From: Nitrospirillum iridis
GTDB lineage: Bacteria > Pseudomonadota > Alphaproteobacteria > Azospirillales > Azospirillaceae
Length of the DNA stretch: 64,000 nucleotides
Direction of reading: 5' to 3'
Assembly: GCF_014205765.1 (NCBI RefSeq)
Contig: NZ_JACIIZ010000010.1
Span: 124,001-188,000, forward strand
Below the pieces are notes generated by a model. That model was not told the DNA's origin. It was given only the letters and a program-made list of their open reading frames with translations, and did no database searches. The position numbers were made by a program, and so were the translations under genes. The first letter of the stretch is position 1; every line of letters starts with the position of its first letter. Shown piece by piece: positions 51,616 to 59,064 of the stretch.

Positions 51616-52992
51616 GTGCCGAACGCCGCCGAGCTGCTGATCGACCACGCCTTGGCGCTGAGCTGGGAACAGCTTCCGGCCAGCACCCGCACCGCCGCCG
51701 CGACCTTCCTGCATGACAGCGTGGTGGTGGGCGTCGCGGGCCGCAAGGCGCCCTTCGCCAACGAGGTGCTGTCGGCCACGCTGGCCTGGGGGCAAGCGGG
51801 GGGGCAGGAGGGCGGGCGGGGCGGCCATGTGCTGGGACGGCCCGATCTGCGCCTGCCCGCACCCAGCGCCGCGTTCCTGAACGCGTTCCAGATCCATTCC
51901 CAGGAATTCGACTGCGTGCATGAGCCGGCGGTGGTCCACCCCATGGCGACCATCCTTTCGGCGGTGCTGGCCGAAACCGACCGCAGCGGCCCCTATGACG
52001 GCGAAAATCTGCTGACGGCGCTGGTCGCCGGCGTGGACGTCGCTGCCGGTCTGGGCGTCGCCGCCACCTCCCCCGTCAAGTTCTTCCGCCCGGCCACCGC
52101 TGGCATCTTCGGTTGCGTGGCCGCCTTGGCGCGGCTGAAGGGGATGTCCCGTCGCGCGGCGCTGGATGCCATGGGGCTGGCCCTGGCCTGCGCGTCGGGC
52201 ACCATGCAGGCGCATGTGGAGGGCAAGGCCACCCTGCCCCTGCAGATCGCCGGCGCGGCGCGGTCGGCGATCCAGGCGATCGACCTGGCGGTCGCCGGCC
52301 TGCCCGGACCGGATGGGTCCATCGACGGGCCGTTCGGCTATCTGACCCTGTTTGAGGACAAGCACGACATCCGGCGCCTGATCGATGGCTTGGCCGGGCC
52401 ACACCGTATCGAACAGGTCAGCTGGAAGCCATTCCCCACCGGCCGCGCCGCCCATGGCGCCATCGTCGCGACCCAGCAGCTGATGCACCAGCACGGGATG
52501 CACGCCCTGAATCTGGAAAAGCTGGTCTATCGCGCCCCGCCCTTGATCGCCCGCCTCGTCGGACGGCCGATCATCCCGGACATGACCCCGGCCTATGCCC
52601 GCCTGTGTTTCCCCTATCTGGGCGCCGTGGTCCTGACGCGGGGAACGATAGACCTGGCCGATTTCACGCCTGAACGGCTGCGCGATCCGACGATCGCCCA
52701 GTTGGCGGCCCGGATCAGCGTGGAAAGCGATGGCAACCCGGACCCCGCAGCCTTCGTTCCGGCCCGGGCCGCAGCGCTGCTGGCCGATGGCCAGGTCCTG
52801 TCCAAGGACGTGACCGTGCAGTTCGGGGCGCCGGAATGGCCGCTGACGCGGGATGAGCATATGGAAAAGGCCCGCCGCTGCTTGGCCTTCGCCGGGATGG
52901 AGTCGACGCACCAGCGCTTGGCCGACACCTGCCTGACCCTGGCGAATGCCGAGGATGCCGGCGGCGCCCTGTGGGCCGCCCTGGCGGGCTGA
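51616..52992 (+). CDS. MmgE/PrpD family protein
   Basis: 458 residues from a GTG at 51616, 8 bases after GGAG; no better in-frame ATG follows. Family features: LPASTRTAAATFLHDSVVVG, AFLNAFQIHSQEFDCVHEPA, VVHPMATILSAVLAETDRSG, LVAGVDVAAGLGVAA and HGAIVATQQLMHQHGMHALN. Members include 2-methylcitrate dehydratase and cis-aconitate decarboxylase, but this divergent branch is biochemically unassigned. Function on a tri- or branched dicarboxylate is likely by family. It is divergent from the flavoprotein-SDR unit. Confidence 0.87.
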   Translation: MPNAAELLIDHALALSWEQLPASTRTAAATFLHDSVVVGVAGRKAPFANEVLSATLAWGQAGGQEGGRGGHVLGRPDLRLPAPSAAFLNAFQIHSQEFDCVHEPAVVHPMATILSAVLAETDRSGPYDGENLLTALVAGVDVAAGLGVAATSPVKFFRPATAGIFGCVAALARLKGMSRRAALDAMGLALACASGTMQAHVEGKATLPLQIAGAARSAIQAIDLAVAGLPGPDGSIDGPFGYLTLFEDKHDIRRLIDGLAGPHRIEQVSWKPFPTGRAAHGAIVATQQLMHQHGMHALNLEKLVYRAPPLIARLVGRPIIPDMTPAYARLCFPYLGAVVLTRGTIDLADFTPERLRDPTIAQLAARISVESDGNPDPAAFVPARAAALLADGQVLSKDVTVQFGAPEWPLTRDEHMEKARRCLAFAGMESTHQRLADTCLTLANAEDAGGALWAALAG

Positions 52993-52996
52993 CGGG

Positions 52997-53032
52997 ACGC
53001 CCGGCCGGCGTCGTGAGGCGCCGGCCGGGCGT
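52997..53032. terminator. Bidirectional terminator between MmgE/PrpD and the RedY-like gene
   Basis: A perfect 14-bp stem (52997-53010 with 53019-53032; ACGCCCGGCCGGCG arms) with an 8-base loop between convergent genes. Confidence 0.7.
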
Positions 53033-53044
53033 GTCGGCCGGGTG

Positions 53045-53353
53045 TCAGCCCAGCTTGTCCGTGGTCATGAAGATGACGTCGGCCATGGATTGGAACTTGG
53101 CCGCGATCTCCTGCATGCGGCTGGTGGCGATGTCCTGGCCGAACGCGGCCATATCGCCGACGTCCAGCACCTCCACATACTGGTAGGGCGGCTGGCCGCC
53201 GCCGAACAGGCCGGTGACGCGGAACACCTCGAAGCTGTCGATCGAGGCCAGGCCGTTGACGGTGGGGATATCCTGCGCCTTGGCCCAGGCCTCATAGTCG
53301 GCGACGCTGACGCCCGGCTTCAGGTTGAACAGGGCGATGATGCGGCTGGACAT
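53045..53353 (-). CDS. RedY/HapK-like dimeric alpha-beta barrel protein
   Basis: 102 residues from the ATG at 53353. IIALFNLKPGVSVADYEAWA, IPTVNGLASIDSFEVFRVTG and YQYVEVLDVGDMAAFGQDIA match the REDY-like/HapK family, small ferredoxin-like proteins first seen in prodigiosin (tripyrrole) biosynthesis clusters. Function of the family outside those clusters is not settled. It is the last gene of a VOC-MFS-RedY unit, 20 bases after the transporter. No prodigiosin biosynthesis genes are present, so a catabolic or ligand-handling role is likely. Confidence 0.75.
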   Translation of the reverse strand: MSSRIIALFNLKPGVSVADYEAWAKAQDIPTVNGLASIDSFEVFRVTGLFGGGQPPYQYVEVLDVGDMAAFGQDIATSRMQEIAAKFQSMADVIFMTTDKLG

Positions 53354-53373
53354 GGGGAAACCCTTTCTGGCGA

Positions 53374-54606
53374 TTAGGCGGCCTTGATGACCGGGAAGGT
53401 GGTGGGGTAGCGCCCCGTCAGCAGCAGCAACAGGGAACCGCCCACGAACATGGCCGCCGCGATGGCCAGGATGGGCGTGTAGCTGCCGTGCGCGGCGAAG
53501 ACGTAGCCGTAGAGGGGGGCCGACGCCGCGGCGCCGCCGGCGAAGACGGCGTAGAGCATGCCGTAGATGCGGCCGTAATAGGCCATGCCGAAATGCCGGC
53601 CAGCCAGGTAGGAGATGAAGTCGGTCTCGGCGCCAGCGGCGCCCCCCAGCAGGATCGCGGCCAGCCCGATCAGCCAGATGGAGGTGGTGTCGCTCATGAA
53701 GATGGCGCAAGCGATGGCCGGCATGGACAGCAGGGGCACGGCCGCGGCCGGCGCCCAGACCCGGTCGACCAGCAGCCCGGTGCCCAGGCGGCCGACGATG
53801 ATGGCAAGGCCGACGCCGCCGGCGATCAGGGCGCCTTCCTCGCTGCTGAGGCCCTTGAGCCGCATCATGTTCTGCAGGTTGGTGTGAAAGCCGCCATAGG
53901 CGACCGACACCAGCAGGAAGGCCACCATCATGATCCAGAACCGGGGCAGGCGGATGGCCTGGGCCAGGGTCAGACCGGTCTTGACGGGGGCGGCCTCCCG
54001 CGGCCCGGCGGCGCCATCGGCAGGCTCACGCATGAACGCCCAGGCGACCGGCAAGGCCAAGGCCAGCGGGAACAGGGCCAGCAGGGCGTAGGTCCAGCGC
54101 CAGCCCCAGGTCTTGATCAGCAACACGGTGGTGACCGGCAGCACGAAGGCGGCCAGGCCCGTGCCGGTGAGCATGATGCCCAACGCCAAGCCCCGGTTTC
54201 GGCTGAACCATAAATTGATGGCGCGCGACCAGGTGACCGGGGTGGACCCCACGCCGACGACGCCGATCAGCAGGTAGCAGGCATAAAACCAGGTCAGCGA
54301 CTGCGTCAGGCTGAGGGCGGCGAAGACCAGCGCGAAAGCGAACAAGGACCAGAGGGCGACGACGCGCGCGCCGTACCGGTCCGCCAGCGCGCCGACGATG
54401 GGCGCGAAGACGCAACCGGTCAGGCCGTAACACATGATGCCGGTCATGATGTCGCCCGCGTTCCAGCCGAACTCCCGCATCAGGGGCTGCAGCAGCGAAC
54501 CGATGGTGTTGTACGGCAGCGGCGACGCGCCGCACATGGTTCCCAGGGTGGCGGCCAGAAGCACCCTCCATCCCTGCCGGAACTCACCCGTTTGCGTCTC
54601 ACGCAT
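53374..54606 (-). CDS. MFS transporter (oxalate/formate-monocarboxylate type)
   Basis: 410 residues with 12 predicted membrane helices. Start: WRVLLAATLGTMCGASPLPY. Loop 2-3 motif: VGALADRYGARVVALWSLFA. TM4-5: INLWFSRNRGLALGIMLTGT, the NxWFxxRRGxAxG motif of the monocarboxylate/oxalate-formate branch. Second-half loop: LLVDRVWAPAAAVPLLSM. It probably imports the catabolised acid or an aglycone across the inner membrane, complementing the outer-membrane receptor at 59065. It overlaps the VOC stop by eight bases. Confidence 0.9.
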   Translation of the reverse strand: MRETQTGEFRQGWRVLLAATLGTMCGASPLPYNTIGSLLQPLMREFGWNAGDIMTGIMCYGLTGCVFAPIVGALADRYGARVVALWSLFAFALVFAALSLTQSLTWFYACYLLIGVVGVGSTPVTWSRAINLWFSRNRGLALGIMLTGTGLAAFVLPVTTVLLIKTWGWRWTYALLALFPLALALPVAWAFMREPADGAAGPREAAPVKTGLTLAQAIRLPRFWIMMVAFLLVSVAYGGFHTNLQNMMRLKGLSSEEGALIAGGVGLAIIVGRLGTGLLVDRVWAPAAAVPLLSMPAIACAIFMSDTTSIWLIGLAAILLGGAAGAETDFISYLAGRHFGMAYYGRIYGMLYAVFAGGAAASAPLYGYVFAAHGSYTPILAIAAAMFVGGSLLLLLTGRYPTTFPVIKAA

Positions 54607-55534
54607 CGCCGACCTCTCCCATTTCGATCAATTCGTAAATCTCGCCGTCCGGGCCCGCGACACAGGCGGACCGGCGACCGGCGTACAGGGGGCCGGGACG
54701 AGCCGCGGCGGGCGCCAGCAGGGGGGCGGCCACCCGGTCCAGCCGGTCGACGCCCAGGCTGATGATGGCGTTTCCCGGCGCCAGCCCCCCGGGCGGCCGG
54801 GGCCTGGCCACCGCGTCCTCGGGATACTGGTCGATCTCCGCCACCGGCAGCCGGCCAACCTTGGTCATCGTCAACGTGCTGCGATGATCGGCCGGCAGGC
54901 CAAAGGCGTTGTTGATGACGCCATAAGGGATGCTGAACGTGCCCCCCTGCTCCAGCCCCAGCTTGTCCCGCTGGAAGGCCAGCGTCTGGGCGTGGTCGGA
55001 GGCGGCCAGCACGGCGATGAAGATCACATCGACCGGAGACCCCGCCAGCGGCAGATCCAGGTCGGCCATATCCTCCAGCACCTGGTTGAGGTACAGGATC
55101 TCCCCCCCGCGCCCGACCACCTGCATGGGGATGAAATTGTTGAAGCCCGACACCTTTTTCGGGGGACCGATGACGGTGAAGCCGCTGCCCGCCAACCGCT
55201 CGTGCAGGGCGAAGACATCGGCCACCGTGATCTCGAAGGCGGCCCAGCCGAAACTGCGCGCGGGGCGATAGCCGGGGACCGGCGGCGCCTCGACCAGCCG
55301 CAGGAAGCAGCCGTTGCCGCTGACGGGGGCCAGCAAGGCCATGCGGGCACCGGCGGCGGCGGGGGCAGCCCAGGCTTGCGCCAGGTCGTCGGGAACGACG
55401 CCCGTCTCCAGCACGGTCAGGCCCAGCGTGTCACGGTAATCCGCCAGCGAGGTGTCGAAGGTCGCGGTCGCCACGGTGCCGGCCTTGATCCGGCCATGAC
55501 TATCGAAGCCCGTGGCACGGCTTGAGGCGGTCAT
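54599..55534 (-). CDS. VOC (glyoxalase/extradiol dioxygenase-fold) protein, two-domain
   Basis: 311 residues from the ATG at 55534, preceded by a GGGGGGCGGG stretch. There are two VOC-type modules: GTVATATFDTSLADYRDTLG with WAAFEITVADVFALHERLAG, then DLPLAGSPVDVIFIAVLAAS with HAQTLAFQRDKLGLEQGG. The classic His-His-Glu metal set is not clearly complete, so dioxygenase activity is uncertain; lyase or binding function is possible. First gene of the VOC-MFS-RedY unit, divergent from the VAO-type flavoenzyme across operator site C. Confidence 0.78.
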   Translation of the reverse strand: MTASSRATGFDSHGRIKAGTVATATFDTSLADYRDTLGLTVLETGVVPDDLAQAWAAPAAAGARMALLAPVSGNGCFLRLVEAPPVPGYRPARSFGWAAFEITVADVFALHERLAGSGFTVIGPPKKVSGFNNFIPMQVVGRGGEILYLNQVLEDMADLDLPLAGSPVDVIFIAVLAASDHAQTLAFQRDKLGLEQGGTFSIPYGVINNAFGLPADHRSTLTMTKVGRLPVAEIDQYPEDAVARPRPPGGLAPGNAIISLGVDRLDRVAAPLLAPAAARPGPLYAGRRSACVAGPDGEIYELIEMGEVGDA

Positions 55535-55672
55535 GCCCGCCCCCCTTCGGCTCCAACCAGTGGACATCCCCGACTTTCCGGCTTGGGCTGCCAACCCGCC
55601 GGCCTTACCCTGTTCGCCATGCCCGTCCCCATCTTGGCGCCCTCGCCGCTTTCCGGCAGGCCTTGAGTCGTA

Positions 55673-55690
55673 TGGTATATAGATATATGA
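55673..55690. promoter_or_regulatory. Putative GntR-type operator, site C (divergent promoter)
   Basis: TGGTAT-ATAGAT-ATATGA (complement TCATAT-ATCTAT-ATACCA), 49 bases before the flavoenzyme ATG at 55740 and 138 bases from the VOC start at 55534. The core matches sites A and B in the spacer (ATCWWT). Confidence 0.6.
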
Positions 55691-55739
55691 TTAGATCAAT
55701 AATAAACGTCACTGGAACTGGAACAACGGGACGGCATTG

Positions 55740-57356
55740 ATGACAACCTACACCGCCCAGACGGCCACGGCCGACGAAATCCCCCTCGACGAAACCCCAC
55801 TGGTCCGCGACCTCGCGGATATCGTCGGCGCCGCGCACGTCCGCAAGGATGCCGGCGGGCGCAACCTCTTCTCCCAGGATATATACGCGCGGGCCGCCGA
55901 CACCGTCGTCCTGGTCGCGGCACCGGCCGATACCGCGCAACTGGCGGCGGTCGCGGCCGCCGCGCGGCGCCACGGCTACGATTGCGCCCCCCGGGGTGGT
56001 GGCATGAGCTACACCAAGGGGTACGTGCCGGCCACGCCCCTCACCGTGGCCCTGGACCTGTCGCGCATGGACAAGGTGCTGGCGGTGCGCGCCGACGACA
56101 TGGTGGTGACGGTTCAGGCGGGCTGCACCTGGAAGACGCTCTATGAGACGCTGGCGCCCCTGGGTTTGCGCACGCCCTTCTGGGGCCCGCTGTCCGGCCT
56201 GATCTCCACCGTGGGGGGTGGAATCTCGCAGGGCAACGCGTTCTTCGGCGCCGGACACCATGGCACCGGCGGGGAAAGCGTCGTGGCCATGACCCTTGTG
56301 CTGCCCGACGGCCGCGTGATGCGCACCGGCGCGCGCGGGGCGGATGGCGACAGCCCCTTCTACCGTCACTACGGTCCCGACCTGGCCGGCCTGTTCACGG
56401 GGGACTGCGGCGCCTTCGCCATCAAGGCCGAGATCACCTTGCGGCTGATCCCCCTGCCCAAGCATGAGGCCTACGCGTCGTTCTCGTTCAAGGACAGCGC
56501 CGCGATGTTCGGGGCCATGGCCGACGTCACCCGCGCCGGCATCGCGTGTGAGCTTTGCGGTTTCGACCCCCGCCTGACGCGCATCCGCCTGAAGCGCGCC
56601 TCCTTGGCGGCCGATCTCGGAGCCCTGAAAAGCGTCGTCGGCAAGCAGTCGTCCCTGCTGGGCGGCTTGAAGGAAGCGGCAAAGGTCGCGCTGGCCGGCC
56701 GTGGCTTCATCGACGAGGGCGACTTCGCCCTGCATCTGGTGTTCGAGGGCCGGTCGGCCGCCGGCGTGGCCGACGATCTGGCGGAGGCGCGGGCCATCGT
56801 CGCCCGGCACAAGGGCCAGGAGGTGGAGAACACCATCCCCAAGGTGATGCGCGCCCAGCCCTTCGTCGCCGTCAACTCGATGGTGGGGCCCAATGGCGAA
56901 CGCTGGGTCCCCATCCACTGCCTGGTGCCCTTGTCCCAAGCCCACCGGATCTTCGAAGCCATGGAGGCCGTGTTCGCCGCCATGGAGCCGGAGTTCCGCG
57001 AGCATGGGGTGGAGAACGCCTATCTGTTCGCGGCCATGTCCACCAACGCCCTGATCATCGAACCCACCCTCTATTGGCCGGACGCGCTGATGGACCTGCA
57101 CCGCACCTCGGTCGAGCCGGGCCACCTGGCCAAGTTGCCGGTCAATCCACCCAACGCGGCGGCGGCGGCCGTGGTGGAAAAGGTGCGCCAGCGCCTGCTG
57201 GAGTTGTTCCAACGGGAAGGCGTGGGCCATTTCCAGGTCGGCCGCACCTACCCCTACCTGTCCTCGCGCGATGCCGTCAGCGTCGATCTGCTGCGCGGGG
57301 TGAAGCAGGTCCTGGATCCGACGAACGGCCTGAACCCCGGCGTTCTTGGTCTCTGA
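55740..57356 (+). CDS. VAO/PCMH-type FAD-linked oxidase
   Basis: 538 residues from the ATG at 55740 (TTG at 55737 adjacent). N-terminal FAD-binding PCMH domain: VVLVAAPADTAQLAAVAAAA, YDCAPRGGGMSYTKGYVP, DDMVVTVQAGCTWKTLYETL, and GLISTVGGGISQGNAFFGAG. C-terminal substrate domain ends LKQVLDPTNGLNPGVLGL, the family's terminal motif. Relatives include 4-cresol/vanillyl-alcohol oxidases, glycolate oxidase GlcD and alkyl-DHAP synthase. It oxidises a hydroxy or hydroxybenzyl group. No signal peptide. Convergent with the 57464 gene across a terminator. Confidence 0.88.
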   Translation: MTTYTAQTATADEIPLDETPLVRDLADIVGAAHVRKDAGGRNLFSQDIYARAADTVVLVAAPADTAQLAAVAAAARRHGYDCAPRGGGMSYTKGYVPATPLTVALDLSRMDKVLAVRADDMVVTVQAGCTWKTLYETLAPLGLRTPFWGPLSGLISTVGGGISQGNAFFGAGHHGTGGESVVAMTLVLPDGRVMRTGARGADGDSPFYRHYGPDLAGLFTGDCGAFAIKAEITLRLIPLPKHEAYASFSFKDSAAMFGAMADVTRAGIACELCGFDPRLTRIRLKRASLAADLGALKSVVGKQSSLLGGLKEAAKVALAGRGFIDEGDFALHLVFEGRSAAGVADDLAEARAIVARHKGQEVENTIPKVMRAQPFVAVNSMVGPNGERWVPIHCLVPLSQAHRIFEAMEAVFAAMEPEFREHGVENAYLFAAMSTNALIIEPTLYWPDALMDLHRTSVEPGHLAKLPVNPPNAAAAAVVEKVRQRLLELFQREGVGHFQVGRTYPYLSSRDAVSVDLLRGVKQVLDPTNGLNPGVLGL

Positions 57357-57400
57357 TCCGGGGGGCCTCTGACACGGGGGCCCTGGTCCACGTGATGACA

Positions 57401-57440
57401 AAGGGCCCGCGGGACCGAATGACCGGTTCCGCGGGCCCTT
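57401..57440. terminator. Bidirectional terminator between convergent genes
   Basis: A 12-bp stem (AAGGGCCCGCGG 57401-57412 with CCGCGGGCCCTT 57429-57440) between the flavoenzyme and the minus-strand receptor operon. Confidence 0.75.
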
Positions 57441-57463
57441 CGCTTTCGCGGTGGGAACCTGGA

Positions 57464-58186
57464 TCAGCGCTCCAATTCCACCAGCTCGTACCAGGTCAGC
57501 ATGTAACCCCCGACCCCGCCCTGGACGAACAGGGAGTCGTCGTCCCGGGTGACCCAGACATCGTACGGCGGGTGCGCGCCATCCTTGCTGACCATGCTGG
57601 CATTCTCGTCCGTGAAGCGGAAATGCCGGCAGTCAAAGGTGCCCGCGGCCACCGTCACCGTTTCGTCCCCGACATATTCCAGGAACAAATTGGTTTCCGC
57701 GATCAGGGGCGGCGTCGCGCCGCGATGGTCGGGGGACGGCAGGAAGGCGCGCAGGGGCCGCTTGTGCGGCCCTTGGGAGACATCCATGCAGCGGGTCATG
57801 TAGGCGTCACCGATGATGGGATGCGTGCCGAACCCGTCATAGTGGCCATTCACCGGCATGACCTGGGAGACACGGCCGATGGTGGGGCCATGGCTGACGC
57901 ATTCGATCTGGTCGGGCGTCATGCGGAACCAGCCGCTGCCCATGTAACGATCGCCCACCGTCAGGCGGACGTGGCAATCCATGGGGCGGTCATTCTCATC
58001 CAGGGAATAGATCACGTCGCGCAGCACCGTGGGTGCCGGCTCCTCGATCTCGCACATCGCGCGGATGGTGACCTTGTTGTCGGTATGACGGGTGATGGTG
58101 AATCTTTCGCGCCCCCGCTCCTCCCCCAGGCGTTCAGGCTTGCGGGAAGTGTAAAGGATGCGGCCGCGCAAGGTGCGGTGCTGCAT
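57464..58186 (-). CDS. Hypothetical beta-rich protein of the receptor operon
   Basis: 240 residues, soluble, beta-rich, no signal peptide. RFTITRHTDNKVTIRAMCEI, LRDVIYSLDENDRPMDCHVR, YMGSGWFRMTPDQIECVSHG and VTVAAGTFDCRHFRFTDENA suggest an antiparallel lipocalin/DUF3108-like barrel. YDVWVTRDDDSLFVQGGVGG is near the C-terminus. I do not recognise a characterised member. Eighteen bases follow the alpha/beta hydrolase stop, so it belongs to the receptor-hydrolase operon. It could bind or isomerise the imported compound. Confidence 0.65.
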   Translation of the reverse strand: MQHRTLRGRILYTSRKPERLGEERGRERFTITRHTDNKVTIRAMCEIEEPAPTVLRDVIYSLDENDRPMDCHVRLTVGDRYMGSGWFRMTPDQIECVSHGPTIGRVSQVMPVNGHYDGFGTHPIIGDAYMTRCMDVSQGPHKRPLRAFLPSPDHRGATPPLIAETNLFLEYVGDETVTVAAGTFDCRHFRFTDENASMVSKDGAHPPYDVWVTRDDDSLFVQGGVGGYMLTWYELVELER

Positions 58187-58204
58187 GAAGGCGTCTCCTG
58201 ACTG

Positions 58205-59038
58205 TCAACCGACGAAGCTGAAAACCTCGTCGCGCAAGGCGGGCCCGAATTCCGGATCGCGGAAGCCGGGCAGGGTACGGAACAGGGCGTCCACCTGGGC
58301 CGCCGCCTGGCGGGTGGTATCCAACAACGGATCCTCCACCGACGACAGGGCCAGGATGGGCTGGCTCACCAGGCCGATGCGTTGCAGCGGCTCATAGGCG
58401 AAGGCGGCGCGATACGGACGGAAATAGGTTTCGCCCGTCTTCAACACCTCCACCACCCAGTCGCGCAGCGCCTGGGGCGTGCCCAGGCCGTTGTCACGCC
58501 GATGGGCCCGGTCGCGCTTGAACCAGGGGAAGAACAGGTACTGGTCCCGGCAGAACATGAAGCAGCGCATCAGATAGGCGCCGTCCAGGTCCGGTGTGAA
58601 CGGCAGCGCATAGTTCTCCAGGTAGTCGTCGCGCTGTCCGGGCGTGAAGACGGCGACGCCGTCGACGATGACCTTGCGGACCAGGTCCGGCGCCGCGATC
58701 GCCACCTCCAGCGCCACGTCGGCGCCGGTGTGGGACCCGTAGACGCTGATATCCCGCAGGCCCAGCGCCCGGATGGCCTCAAGCAGGCCCAGCGCCAGGT
58801 CGGTGATGGTCGGCGTCTCCAGCGGCAGAGGGCTGCTGTCGCCGTTGCCGGGGGTGTCCAAGGCGACGACACGGTAGCGCGCCGCCAGGAGGCGCATCAG
58901 CGCCTCCAACTGCTTCGCGCTGCCGGGGGAGGCGTGGTGCATCACCAGCACCGGTCCGTCCTCGCCCACGGTCCGATAGTGGACCTGGCCAAAGCTGGTG
59001 TCGACGAACCGGCGCTTGATGGTCGGGGCAGTCGTCAT
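58205..59038 (-). CDS. Alpha/beta-hydrolase-fold protein with His in place of the nucleophile Ser
   Basis: 277 residues from the ATG at 59038. The fold is clear: LVMHHASPGSAKQLEALMRL (oxyanion loop), YRVVALDTPGNGDSSPLP, and ISVYGSHTGADVALEVAI. The elbow that normally reads GxSxG reads G-S-H-T-G, putting H103 at the nucleophile position. The C-terminus (FRDPEFGPALRDEVFSF) lacks the usual catalytic His. It may use a different chemistry, as some hydrolase-fold lyases and cofactor-free oxygenases do. Same operon as the TonB receptor, 26 bases downstream. Confidence 0.83.
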   Translation of the reverse strand: MTTAPTIKRRFVDTSFGQVHYRTVGEDGPVLVMHHASPGSAKQLEALMRLLAARYRVVALDTPGNGDSSPLPLETPTITDLALGLLEAIRALGLRDISVYGSHTGADVALEVAIAAPDLVRKVIVDGVAVFTPGQRDDYLENYALPFTPDLDGAYLMRCFMFCRDQYLFFPWFKRDRAHRRDNGLGTPQALRDWVVEVLKTGETYFRPYRAAFAYEPLQRIGLVSQPILALSSVEDPLLDTTRQAAAQVDALFRTLPGFRDPEFGPALRDEVFSFVG

Positions 59039-59064
59039 AGGGCTGACTATTCCTTTCTTGCCGT

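Noticed and set aside
53045-53353. Prodigiosin biosynthesis cluster
   Set aside because: Only the RedY-like gene is present; no pyrrole or bipyrrole biosynthesis enzymes occur in the window.
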